Of a stretch of 11,272 nucleotides of DNA, positions 1-8,600 are shown one piece after another. Source of the stretch: Roseovarius sp. GTDB lineage: Bacteria; Pseudomonadota; Alphaproteobacteria; Rhodobacterales; Rhodobacteraceae. The position numbers and the translations under genes were made by a program. The stretch spans positions 1-11,272 of the forward strand of contig JALQUE010000347.1 of NCBI GenBank assembly GCA_023260815.1, written 5' to 3'. The notes under the pieces were generated by a model. It had not been told where the DNA came from. It worked only from the letters and a program-made list of their open reading frames with translations, and did no database searches. Within the stretch, counting starts at the first letter, position 1, and every line of letters begins with the position of its first letter.

Positions 1-468
1 GGTCGGCCACATCCCGATGGTGCGGTCGCCTTTCTGTTCGAGGATATCTCGGATGAGATCGCCCTCACGCGACGCTTTCGCGCACAGCTCAATCTGCGTC
101 AGGCCGTGTTGGATCAATTGCCGGATGCGGTCGCCGTGATCTCGCCGAACAACCTGCTACTGCTCTGCAACAGGCGCTTTTCCAAGGTTCTGGGCATAGA
201 TCCGGACAGCAGCCTTGCAGAACTTTCCGTGCCCGACCTGATGGCAATCTGCCAGATGCATATTCCCGACGATAGCTATTGGGCACAGGCCGAAACGCGC
301 CTCTCAAGCCATAGCCTGACCGAGCCATTGGAAACCGTTCTCTACAGCCGCACGGGCCTGCCGATGCAGTGTCGCGTTGCGCCGCTTTCCGGCGGGTCCG
401 CCATGCTGACCATCGCCGAGGGTCGCGTTGCAGCCCAAGGCACAACGCCCTGCAATATCGCCGGTTGA
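1..468 (+). CDS. PAS-domain signalling protein, C-terminal part (5' end outside window)
   Basis: The frame is open from the first base to a TGA at 466-468, giving 155 codons of a longer protein. Residues 11-16 (FLFEDI) resemble the closing strand of one PAS/PAC domain. They are followed by a linker helix (about residues 17-38) rich in Arg, Leu and Gln. A second PAS fold starts near residue 39, with the pattern LPDAVAVISPNN and then NRRF, typical of PAS domains in sensor kinases. The protein stops soon after this PAS domain: no histidine-kinase, GGDEF, EAL or helix-turn-helix output module follows it. Any output or membrane domain must lie upstream, outside the window. Such PAS proteins commonly sense redox state or small ligands, but no ligand-binding residue can be named here. 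It runs in the same direction as tsaE, ending 40 nt before it. The fold call is fairly sure; the function is unknown. Confidence 0.7.
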   Translation, partial: GRPHPDGAVAFLFEDISDEIALTRRFRAQLNLRQAVLDQLPDAVAVISPNNLLLLCNRRFSKVLGIDPDSSLAELSVPDLMAICQMHIPDDSYWAQAETRLSSHSLTEPLETVLYSRTGLPMQCRVAPLSGGSAMLTIAEGRVAAQGTTPCNIAG

Positions 469-474
469 TGCTGC

Positions 475-502
475 TTGCAGGCCCGCGCGGGGCGTGTAGT
501 GT
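475..502 (+). promoter_or_regulatory. Candidate sigma-70-type promoter for tsaE operon
   Basis: In the 40-nt gap between the PAS gene and tsaE, TTGCAG (475-480) and TAGTGT (497-502) are 16 nt apart. They match the -35 box at 4-5 positions and the -10 box at its three most conserved positions. The spacer contains the palindrome CCCGCGCGGG (482-491). The predicted start of transcription would fall at about 508-510, on the tsaE ATG itself, and no Shine-Dalgarno sequence is visible before that ATG. This is a weak, inferred call in GC-rich DNA; read-through from the PAS gene is the alternative. Confidence 0.3.
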
Positions 503-508
503 CGGCCC

Positions 509-985
509 ATGTCTGACAGGGCCAAGACACTGCATCTCGCCAACCCCGACCAGACCTGCGCCCTTGCGCAGGCTCTGGCCCCGCGTCTTGCGCCCGGCGA
601 TGTTCTTCTGTTGTCTGGGCAGATCGGCGCCGGAAAATCTCATTTTGCCCGCTGTTTGATCCTTGCGTCTCTCGACGCGCCCGAAGATGTGCCCTCACCG
701 ACCTACACGTTGGTGCAATCCTATCCCGGTCGCCGCGGCGACATCTGGCACGCTGATCTTTACCGTCTCACCGATATCTCCGAGATCGAGGAGCTGGGCC
801 TGATCGACGCGTTTTCCGATGCCATCTGCCTTGTCGAATGGCCCGATCGTCTGGGTGATCTCGCCCCTGACTCGGCGCTTCGCCTGCAACTTGACACATC
901 CCTGCCCGATGACACGCGGGTGGTGTCGCTATCTTGGACAGACCCGTCTTGGGATGCAAAACTGGAAAATATGCCTGATGTCTGA
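509..985 (+). CDS. tsaE: TsaE, ATPase of tRNA threonylcarbamoyladenosine (t6A) synthesis
   Basis: TsaE is the P-loop ATPase that works with TsaB and TsaD to put the threonylcarbamoyl group on A37 of ANN-decoding tRNAs in the cytoplasm. The 158-residue product has the family's usual length. It shows Walker A GQIGAGKS at 37-44, the conserved SPTYTLV at 63-69, HADLYRL at 81-87 (with the family Asp at 83) and the VEWPDRLG block at 109-116. The ATG at 509 is the first sensible start and gives the usual short N-terminus before the P-loop; no clear ribosome binding site precedes it. The 3' end overlaps the next gene by 8 nt. In other alphaproteobacteria tsaE is often next to, or fused with, the same phosphotransferase gene, which supports the assignment. 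It heads the tsaE-amgK-murU-addB-addA string. Confidence 0.95.
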   Translation: MSDRAKTLHLANPDQTCALAQALAPRLAPGDVLLLSGQIGAGKSHFARCLILASLDAPEDVPSPTYTLVQSYPGRRGDIWHADLYRLTDISEIEELGLIDAFSDAICLVEWPDRLGDLAPDSALRLQLDTSLPDDTRVVSLSWTDPSWDAKLENMPDV

Positions 986-2003
986 TCGTGACGCCCAGAT
1001 CCGGGCCTTCATCGACGCAACCGATTGGGCCGGCGCCGCCGTGGCCCCTCTGGCCGGGGACGCGTCAAACCGGCGTTATCTGCGCCTGACGCATCCGCGC
1101 GGCGCGGCAACCGCCGTTCTGATGGACGCGCCGTCTGACCGGGGCGAGGATGTGCGTCCCTTTGTGTCCATCGCCACGTATCTGGCCTCCACCGGCCTCA
1201 GCGCGCCGCAGATCCTTGCGCAGGATCACGACGCAGGGCTTTTGCTGCTCGAGGATCTGGGCGACGATCTTTTCGCAAATGTGATCCCGGCCAATCCTGC
1301 GCTGGAAAGCAGTCTCTATTCCTGCGCAACTGACCTGTTGGCAAATCTTCATACGCAGGACACCCCAAGCGGGCTTCTGCCGTATGACCCGCCCTTGATG
1401 GCCGATCTCGCCGCGCTGGCCTTCGACTGGTATCTACCTGCCACGACCGGCCCTGACACCGCCGCGCGGGGGCGCTTTCATACCGCCATGCTTGACGCCC
1501 TGACCCGGCACGCCGCCACTGCCGACGTTCTTGTTCAGCGGGACTACCACGCCCAGAACCTGCTGTGGCTACCGCAACGGCACGGGCTGGCCCGCGTCGG
1601 TCTGCTCGATTTTCAGGATGCGATGCTGGGTCATCGCGCCTACGATCTGGTCTCATTGCTGCAAGATGCCCGGCGGGATGTGCCCCAAGCCATCGAAGAC
1701 GCCATGATCGCCCGCTACATCGCCGCCGCCAATCAGGACGATACCGCGTTCCGCACGGCCTATCACGTGCTTGGCGCACAGCGAAACCTGCGCATCCTCG
1801 GTGTGTTCACGCGGCTTTGCCTGCGCGATGGCAAAGCCCACTATGTTGATCTGATTCCCCGTGTCTGGGGCCATCTGATCCGCGATCTTGCGCACCCGGC
1901 CCTGTCAAAAGTGGCCGGCATCATTCGCGCGCACCTGCCCGCGCCCGATCCTGCCATCCTGCACAAGGTGAAAACGCAATGTGCGACCGTCCCCGTTCGG
2001 TAA
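978..2003 (+). CDS. amgK: N-acetylmuramate/N-acetylglucosamine kinase (AmgK-type phosphotransferase)
   Basis: AmgK phosphorylates the anomeric carbon of MurNAc (and GlcNAc) so that MurU can make UDP-MurNAc, a salvage route that bypasses the fosfomycin-sensitive MurA step. The 341-residue product is an aminoglycoside-phosphotransferase-fold kinase. It has a nucleotide-binding loop GDASNRRY at 27-34, the hinge-like LLLEDLGDDLF near 89-99, the catalytic loop QRDYHAQNLL at 187-196 (Asp189 base, Asn194) and the Mg-binding DFQDA at 211-215, followed by GHRAYDL at 218-224. I chose the ATG at 978, not the in-frame ATG at 819 deep inside tsaE, because homologues begin near the first motif and 978 overlaps the tsaE stop by only 8 nt. 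No good ribosome site is visible, so coupling to tsaE translation is likely. MurU follows directly, which supports the MurNAc role over a general aminoglycoside kinase. The substrate is inferred from homology and context. Confidence 0.88.
   Translation: MSDRDAQIRAFIDATDWAGAAVAPLAGDASNRRYLRLTHPRGAATAVLMDAPSDRGEDVRPFVSIATYLASTGLSAPQILAQDHDAGLLLLEDLGDDLFANVIPANPALESSLYSCATDLLANLHTQDTPSGLLPYDPPLMADLAALAFDWYLPATTGPDTAARGRFHTAMLDALTRHAATADVLVQRDYHAQNLLWLPQRHGLARVGLLDFQDAMLGHRAYDLVSLLQDARRDVPQAIEDAMIARYIAAANQDDTAFRTAYHVLGAQRNLRILGVFTRLCLRDGKAHYVDLIPRVWGHLIRDLAHPALSKVAGIIRAHLPAPDPAILHKVKTQCATVPVR
1965..1970 (+). promoter_or_regulatory. Ribosome binding site deciding the murU start
   Basis: AAGGTG lies inside the 3' end of amgK, 8 nt before the ATG at 1979. 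It supports that start over the TAATG start at 2003, which has only pyrimidine-rich sequence in front of it. Confidence 0.5.
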
Positions 2004-2671
2004 TGCTGTTCGCGGCCGGGTTCGGCACGCGGATGGGCGCGCTGACCGCAGATCGTCCGAAACCGATGATCGAGGTGGCAGGCAAGCCACTGATCGATCA
2101 TGCGCTGGCGCTTGTGCGCGCCCACGGCGCCGAACGCATCGTCGCCAACATCCATTACCGTCCCGAGGCGCTGATCCGGCATCTTGGCGACAGCGACGTG
2201 ATCCTGTCCCATGAAACGCCCGATATCCTTGAAACCGGCGGCGGCCTGCGCGCCGCCCTGCCGCTTCTGGGCGCGGGGCCAGTGTTCACCATGAACACCG
2301 ATGCCGTGTGGCGCGGCCCCAACCCGCTGGATCACCTTGCCGCCCTGTGGGATCCGGATCGGATGGATGCGCTTTTGCTGTGTATCCCGCGCGATCACGC
2401 TATCGGCCATTCCGGCACCGGCGATTTCACGATTCACGCACAGGGTCGCGCGCAGCGCGGGCCGGGTTTGATTTATTCGGGGCTTCAGATCCTCAAGACA
2501 GACGGCCTGCACGACATCACCGAAACGGCATTCTCCCTCAACCGCCTATGGGACAGGATGCTGGCCAAAGATCGCCTGTTTGCGGCCAGCTATCCGGGCC
2601 AATGGTGCGATGTGGGCCATCCCGAGGGTATCGCTCAGGCCGAAGAGATGCTTGGATACAGGCATGTTTGA
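1979..2671 (+). CDS. murU: MurNAc-1-phosphate uridylyltransferase
   Basis: MurU joins UTP and MurNAc alpha-1-phosphate to give UDP-MurNAc, the step after AmgK in peptidoglycan recycling. The 230-residue product is a single nucleotidyltransferase domain: the signature LFAAGFGTRMG ends at residue 20, the sugar-nucleotide Lys lies in DRPKP (25-29), ETGGGL is at 85-90, the metal-binding NTD at 106-108, and DVGHPE at 211-216. The length fits MurU-type enzymes and is far shorter than GlmU, which carries an acetyltransferase domain. The ATG at 1979 has AAGGTG (1965-1970) 8 nt upstream and overlaps amgK by 25 nt. A second ATG at 2003 shares one base with the amgK stop, but has no ribosome site and would leave only two residues before the conserved strand. 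Specificity for MurNAc rather than another sugar-1-phosphate rests on the adjacent amgK. Confidence 0.88.
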   Translation: MCDRPRSVMLFAAGFGTRMGALTADRPKPMIEVAGKPLIDHALALVRAHGAERIVANIHYRPEALIRHLGDSDVILSHETPDILETGGGLRAALPLLGAGPVFTMNTDAVWRGPNPLDHLAALWDPDRMDALLLCIPRDHAIGHSGTGDFTIHAQGRAQRGPGLIYSGLQILKTDGLHDITETAFSLNRLWDRMLAKDRLFAASYPGQWCDVGHPEGIAQAEEMLGYRHV

Positions 2672-5600
2672 TCCCACCGACCACCCCCGCGTCTTTGGCG
2701 TGCCACTTGGCGTGGATTTCCCCCGCGCGCTGGTCGATGGCCTGCTTGCCCGCCATGCCGACCAGCCGCCCGAGGCGCTGGCCCGTGTGCAGGTCATCGT
2801 CAACACCCGCCGCATGGCGCGCCGCATCCGGACGCTGTTCGATCAGGGTCCGGCGCTGCTGCTGCCGCGGATCGAGCTGCTGACCGATCTGGGCGAACAT
2901 TGGGATCTGGCGCATATCCCCGATCCCGTGCCGCCCTTGCGCCGCCGTCTGGAACTGACGCAGCTGGTGTCCTCGCTGCTGGATCGGCAGCCCGATATAG
3001 CGCCGCGCTCGTCGCTTTATGCGTTGGCCGACAGTCTTGCATCGCTGATGGACGAAATGCATGGCGAAGGCGTCTCACCCGATGTGATCGAGGCGCTGGA
3101 CGTCACCGATCAATCGGGTCATTGGGATCGTATCACAGCCTTTTTGGGCATTGTCAGACACTATTTCGATGTTGGCACCGAACATCCCGATGTCGAAACC
3201 CGTCAACGCCTTGTCATCGAACATGTGATCGAAACCTGGCAAGAGACGCCCCCCGATCATCCGATCCTCATCGCCGGATCCACCGGGTCGCGCGGGGCCA
3301 CGCAACTTCTGATGCAAGCCGTGTCCAAACTGGCGCAAGGCGCCGTCATTCTTCCCGGTTTCGATTTCGACATGCCAGCCCATGTCTGGGGCGCGCTGGA
3401 CGATGCGATGCTGTCCGAGGATCATCCCCAATACCGGTTCGCCGATCTGATGGGGAAACTTGGCCTCTCGCCCGACGATATCGCCCGCTGGACGCCGGAA
3501 ACCCCCGCCTGTCCTGCCCGTAACTGCCTTTTGTCGCTGGCATTGCGGCCCGCGCCCGTTACGGATCAATGGCTTCAGGATGGTCCGGCCCTGACCGATC
3601 TTGACCACGCCACCCAGGATATCACCCTGCTCGAAGCCCCCTCCACCCGGTCCGAGGCGCTGGCCATCGCCATGCGCCTGCGTCAGGCCGCCCAAGACGG
3701 GCAAACCGCCGCGCTCATCACCCCCGACCGGACCGTGACCCGGCAAGTGACCTCCGCGCTCGACCGCTGGGGGATTATCCCCGATGACAGCGCCGGGATG
3801 CCCTTGCACCTGTCCCCGCCGGGTCGCTTCCTGCGCCATGTGGGCGATCTGATGCGCGACACGCTGACCGCCGAGGGGCTGTTGACGCTGCTCAAGCATC
3901 CGCTCACCCATACCGGCGCGGATCGTGGCCCACATCTGCGGCTGACCCACGAGCTTGAGCTTCACCTGCGCCGCCACGGCCCGCCCTATCCCGATACCGC
4001 CAGCCTGACCGCATGGGGCGACACCCAAAAGGACACCGCTGCCGCCGCTTGGGTGCGCTGGATCAGTGACTGTTTCTGCACAAAGGCGATCACAGCCGAT
4101 TTGCCCCTGTCAGACTTCGTGACCCGTCATATCGACATGGCCAACCGCATCGCCCAAGGCCCGGTGGATGGCAGCCCGCATGGGCTATGGCGCAATGATG
4201 CCGGACAGGAAGCGTGGAAATGCGTCTCTAACCTTGCCGAACATGCAGATTACGGCGGCCAGATGACGGCGTCGGACTACACCACGCTGTTTCATGCGAT
4301 CCTGTCGAACGGCGAGGTGCGCAACCCCGATACGCCCCATCCCCATATCCTGATCTGGGGCACACTCGAAGCCCGCGTCCAGGGCGCCGATCTGCTGATT
4401 CTCGCCGGTCTCAACGAAGGCAGCTGGCCCGAAGCGCCCAAGCCCGATCCCTGGCTGAACCGTGCGTTGCGCCATCAGGCCGGGTTGCTGCTGCCTGAGC
4501 GGCGCATCGGTCTTTCGGCCCATGATTTTCAGCAGGCCGCCAGCGCGCCCGAGGTTTGGTTGACGCGCTCGATCCGCTCGGATGACGCCGAAACCGTCCC
4601 ATCCCGCTGGCTCAACCGCGTGCGAAACCTTCTGGCGGGCCTGCCGGACCAGGGCGGCGCGCTGGCGCTCGAGGATATGAAAACGCGCGGCGCGCATTGG
4701 TTGCGTCTGGTCGCAGCCCTCGAAGATCCCGGCCATGTGCCGGCCCAGAAGCGCCCCTCGCCCTGCCCCCCGCTCGCGGCCCGTCCGCGCGACTTTTCCG
4801 TGACGGAAATCAAGCGCCTGATCCGCGATCCCTATGCCATTTACGCGCGCCATGTCCTGCGCCTTCGGCCTCTTGATCCGCTGATGAAAGTGCCGGACGC
4901 GCTCCTGCGCGGCACTGTCCTGCACGAGGTTCTGGACCGCTTCATCAAGGACACCCAACAAGATGACGCGCTCTGCACCCGCGATCACCTGATCGCCTTG
5001 ACCGAGACTGTTCTTGCCCAAAACGTCCCTTGGGCCGAGGCGCGGGCGATCTGGCGGGCGCGCATGGACCGGGTTGCCGACTGGTTCATCGACGGTGAAC
5101 TGGCCCGCCGCCAGATTGCCCGCCCGGCCGCTCTGGAACAATCGGGGGCTGCCACGCTCAGGGATCTTGGCGTCACCCTCAAGGCCAAGGCTGACCGCAT
5201 CGACATCGACGACACAGGCAGCCTGCACATCTATGACTACAAGACCGGCAAACCGCCCTCCGCAAAAGAACAGCAATATTTCGACCGTCAGCTTTTGCTC
5301 GAAGCCGCGATTGCCGAACAGGCGGGCTTTGGTCAGATCGCCCCGACGCCGGTCGCGCGCGCCACATTCATCGGTCTGGGCAGCAAACCCGACACTGTTG
5401 CAGCCCCATTGGACAAGGAACCCGTCGCCAAGGTCTGGGCCGAATTCGAAGAATTGATGCGCGCCTATCTAGAGCCTGATCGCGGCTATACCGCCCGCCG
5501 CGCGGTGTTCAAGAAGGCCGACAAGGGCGATTACGATCAGCTGGCCCGCTTCGGCGAATGGGACATTACCGATCCTCCCGATACGGCGGGGGTCGGCTGA
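2664..5600 (+). CDS. addB: AddB, double-strand break repair nuclease subunit (alphaproteobacterial type)
   Basis: AddB is the second subunit of AddAB, which resects double-strand ends and loads RecA, the counterpart of RecBCD. The product has 978 residues. The N-terminal two-thirds is a degenerate UvrD-like region: where a Walker A would be expected (residues 11-19, around FGVPLGVDFP) there is no GKT/GKS, so this subunit should not hydrolyse ATP. GSTGSRGAT (205-213) and GLNEGSWP (582-589) are conserved-looking blocks of this family. The C-terminal RecB-like PD-(D/E)XK nuclease begins near DFSVTEIK (710-717), with His754 in RGTVLHEVLDRF, Asp844 in AKADRID, Asp858 and Lys860 in YDYKTGK, then a QLLLEA helix, so it looks catalytically intact. 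There is no cysteine after residue 771, so the iron-sulfur staple of Bacillus AddB is absent. The ATG at 2664 overlaps murU by 8 nt and gives the usual N-terminus; an in-frame ATG at 2580 lies within murU. Confidence 0.95.
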   Translation: MFDPTDHPRVFGVPLGVDFPRALVDGLLARHADQPPEALARVQVIVNTRRMARRIRTLFDQGPALLLPRIELLTDLGEHWDLAHIPDPVPPLRRRLELTQLVSSLLDRQPDIAPRSSLYALADSLASLMDEMHGEGVSPDVIEALDVTDQSGHWDRITAFLGIVRHYFDVGTEHPDVETRQRLVIEHVIETWQETPPDHPILIAGSTGSRGATQLLMQAVSKLAQGAVILPGFDFDMPAHVWGALDDAMLSEDHPQYRFADLMGKLGLSPDDIARWTPETPACPARNCLLSLALRPAPVTDQWLQDGPALTDLDHATQDITLLEAPSTRSEALAIAMRLRQAAQDGQTAALITPDRTVTRQVTSALDRWGIIPDDSAGMPLHLSPPGRFLRHVGDLMRDTLTAEGLLTLLKHPLTHTGADRGPHLRLTHELELHLRRHGPPYPDTASLTAWGDTQKDTAAAAWVRWISDCFCTKAITADLPLSDFVTRHIDMANRIAQGPVDGSPHGLWRNDAGQEAWKCVSNLAEHADYGGQMTASDYTTLFHAILSNGEVRNPDTPHPHILIWGTLEARVQGADLLILAGLNEGSWPEAPKPDPWLNRALRHQAGLLLPERRIGLSAHDFQQAASAPEVWLTRSIRSDDAETVPSRWLNRVRNLLAGLPDQGGALALEDMKTRGAHWLRLVAALEDPGHVPAQKRPSPCPPLAARPRDFSVTEIKRLIRDPYAIYARHVLRLRPLDPLMKVPDALLRGTVLHEVLDRFIKDTQQDDALCTRDHLIALTETVLAQNVPWAEARAIWRARMDRVADWFIDGELARRQIARPAALEQSGAATLRDLGVTLKAKADRIDIDDTGSLHIYDYKTGKPPSAKEQQYFDRQLLLEAAIAEQAGFGQIAPTPVARATFIGLGSKPDTVAAPLDKEPVAKVWAEFEELMRAYLEPDRGYTARRAVFKKADKGDYDQLARFGEWDITDPPDTAGVG

Positions 5601-8600
5601 TGGCGCGTGACGAAGCCACCCAACGGCAGATCGACGCCGCGCGCCCCGATCGTTCGACCTGGCTGTCGGCGAATGCCGGATCAGGCAAGACGCGGGTCTT
5701 GACCGACCGTGTCGCGCGCCTGCTTCTCGAAGATGTCGATCCCCGGCACATCCTGTGCCTGACCTACACCAAAGCCGCCGCAAGCGAGATGCAGAACCGC
5801 CTGTTCAAGCGGCTTGGCCAATGGGCGATGCTGCCCGATGACCGCCTGTCCCGGGAATTGCAGGATCTGGGCCATGAGGGCCTGATCGACGCGGAAACGC
5901 TGCGCAAGGCCCGCCGTCTCTTTGCCCGCGCGATCGAGGCGCCCGGCGGTCTGAAAATCCAGACGATCCACTCGTTCTGCGCCGGACTTCTGCGCCGCTT
6001 CCCTCTCGAAGCCGGCGTCAGCCCCCAATTTACCGAGATGGAGGATCGCACCGCCTCGCTCCTGCGGTCCGAGATCACCGAAATGATCGCCAGCGGGCCC
6101 GACGCCGCGACGCTTTATGCCTTCGTGCGGCATTACGGCGGCGAAACCCTGGACGACATCACCGCCGAAATCGTCCGCCATCGCAGCCTGTTCGATGCCC
6201 CCTGCACCGATGACACGCTGGCCCAGGCCTTCGGTCAACCCACCGGCCTGACACTTGATGACATCACAGCACGCGTGTTTCTGGGCAGCGAACAGGCCCT
6301 GTTGGACCAACTGATCGCGGCGCTTCGTGCCAGCAGCAGCAACGATCAAAAAGCCGCCCTGCGCCTTGCGGCCATCGACAGGCTGGACGCCTCTGCGCTG
6401 CCTGTTCTTGAGTCCGTATTCCTCACCGGCGAAGGGGCCAAAGAGCCGTTTTCCGCCAAGATAGACTCTTTTCCAACCAAGCCTGTCCGCACCGCCCTTG
6501 AGGCGATCATGCCGCAGATCAATCAGTGGATGGCCCGCGTCGAAGAGGCGCGCGAAGCCCGCCTCGCCCTTGCCGCCATCCAGAAAACCCGCACGCTCCA
6601 CGCCTTTGCCGGGGTTTTCCTCACCGCCTATGACCGCGCCAAGGCCTTGCGCGGATGGCTCGATTTCGACGATCTCATCCTGCGCGCGCGCCAATTGCTT
6701 ACCGATCCCGCCGTTGCGGCTTGGGTTCTCTTCCGGCTGGACGGCGGCATCGACCATATTCTTGTGGACGAGGCCCAGGATACCAGCCCCGTGCAATGGC
6801 AGGTGATCGAGCGTTTGGCCCAGGAATTCACCAGCGGTCAAGGCGCCCGCGCCGACGTGACCCGCACGATCTTTGTGGTGGGCGACAAGAAACAGTCGAT
6901 CTATTCCTTCCAAGGCGCCGATCCGCGTGAATTCGACCGCATGAAGGACGATTTCGCAACCCGCCTGCGCGCCACCGGCCAACCGCTTCAAGACATGGAG
7001 ATGGAATATTCCTTCCGCTCCTCCAGCGCCATTCTGGACCTTGTCGATCACACCTTTGCCCATAGCCACGAAAGCGGTTTTACGCCGGAACAGGGTCACA
7101 AAGCTTTCAAATCCGATCTGCCCGGCCGCGTCGATCTGTGGCCCGTGATCGAAAAGCCGGAACAAGAGGACGACCCCGAATGGCATATGCCCGTGGACGT
7201 GAAAGCCGCCAATGATCCGGCCACGCTTCTGGCCCGGCAGATCGCCCGCACCATCCGCCGCATGGTCGACGACAAACAGCCCATTCCCGACAAGGCGTCG
7301 CCCTCGGGTCTGCGCCCGATCCGGCCGGGCGATATCCTGATCCTCGTGCAGCGCCGCTCGGACCTGTTTCACGAGCTGATCCGCGAATGCAAGACACAGA
7401 ACCTGCCCATTGCCGGGGCGGACCGGCTCAAGGTTGGGGCCGAACTCGCGGTCAAGGATCTGGCCGCACTCCTGTCCTTCCTCGCCACGCCCGAGGACGA
7501 TCTGTCCTTGGCCACGGCCCTGCGATCACCGCTGTTGGGCTGGTCCGAGGCCGCGCTTTACGATCTCGCCCACCATCGCACGCAGCGATATTTGTGGGCC
7601 GCGCTGCGCGACCGGGCCACCGAATTTCCCGAAACGATGGCCATTCTGGACGATCTGCGCCGCAAAGCCGATTATCTGCGCCCCTATGACCTGATCGAAC
7701 GCATCCTGACCCGCCACCACGGACGCCGCAAGCTGCTGGCGCGCCTCGGCTCCGAGGCCGAAGACGGGATCGACGCGCTTCTGTCGCAGGCAATGGCCTA
7801 TGAACAGCGCGCCGTGGACAGCCTCACGGGGTTTCTGGTGTGGATGGAAACCGACGATCTGGAAATCAAACGCCAGATGGACAGCGCCGGGGACCGTATT
7901 CGCGTCATGACGGTGCATGGCGCCAAGGGGCTGGAGGCGCCCGTCGTGATCCTGCCCGATACCGCAAGGCGGGATATCCGCATCCGCGACCAGATCGCCA
8001 CCGGCAACGGGGTTGCCATCTGGCGTACCGCCAGCGGCGAGGCGCCCAACGCGATTGCCCACGCCACCGATGCCGCCCGCGATGCCCAGCGCGCAGAACG
8101 GGATCGTCTGCTTTATGTCGCGATGACTCGCGCGGAAACATGGCTGATCGTCGCCGCCGCGGGCGATCTGGGGAAAAATGGCGAGGCGTGGTATGAAAAG
8201 GTGCAGGCCGGTCTACAGGCCGCCGGCGCCGCTGCGCATGACTTCGATCATGGTCCCGGCCTGCGGCTGGAACATGGCAATTGGGCGGGAACAGTCTCTG
8301 ATCCACCAGCGGATATCACCCGCGCCGCCGCAAGCCTGCCCGCTCATTTTCAACAGCCGGCACCGCCTCCGGTCGTGCCGCCCGAAACCCTCAAACCCTC
8401 GGATCTGGGGGGCGCCAAGGCGCTGACCGATGAAAGCGGGTTGGATGAGGACGCCGCCAAACGGCGTGGCCGTCAGATCCACCGCCTGCTTGAATTTCTG
8501 CCCACGGTGCCGCAATCCGATTGGCCCGAAACCGCCGGAAAACTCCTGTCAAACGGCTCTGATGCCGCCGAAGGGGCCGAACTCGCCCTACTGCTGGCCG

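Noticed and set aside
819..977. Upstream in-frame start for amgK
   Set aside because: It would add 53 residues encoded inside the conserved end of tsaE and not resembling the kinase family; the ATG at 978 gives the standard N-terminus.
2580..2663. Upstream in-frame start for addB
   Set aside because: It would read 28 residues out of frame through the conserved DVGHPE end of murU; homologue-like sequence starts at 2664.
3075..4028. 317-codon minus-strand open frame opposite addB
   Set aside because: Same reason: a codon-bias shadow of addB, with no motif.
4185..5276. 363-codon minus-strand open frame opposite addB
   Set aside because: Mirror of the addB coding frame, including its nuclease domain; composition is low-complexity Gly/Arg/Gln and no family is recognisable.
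5558..5599. Upstream in-frame start for addA
   Set aside because: It lies in the addB 3' end, and the TGATG junction at 5598-5602 is the usual arrangement.
5681..7372. 563-codon open frame on the minus strand opposite addA
   Set aside because: It lies wholly antisense to the conserved helicase motifs, has no recognisable domain or ribosome site, and such long antisense frames are expected in GC-rich DNA with strong third-position bias.
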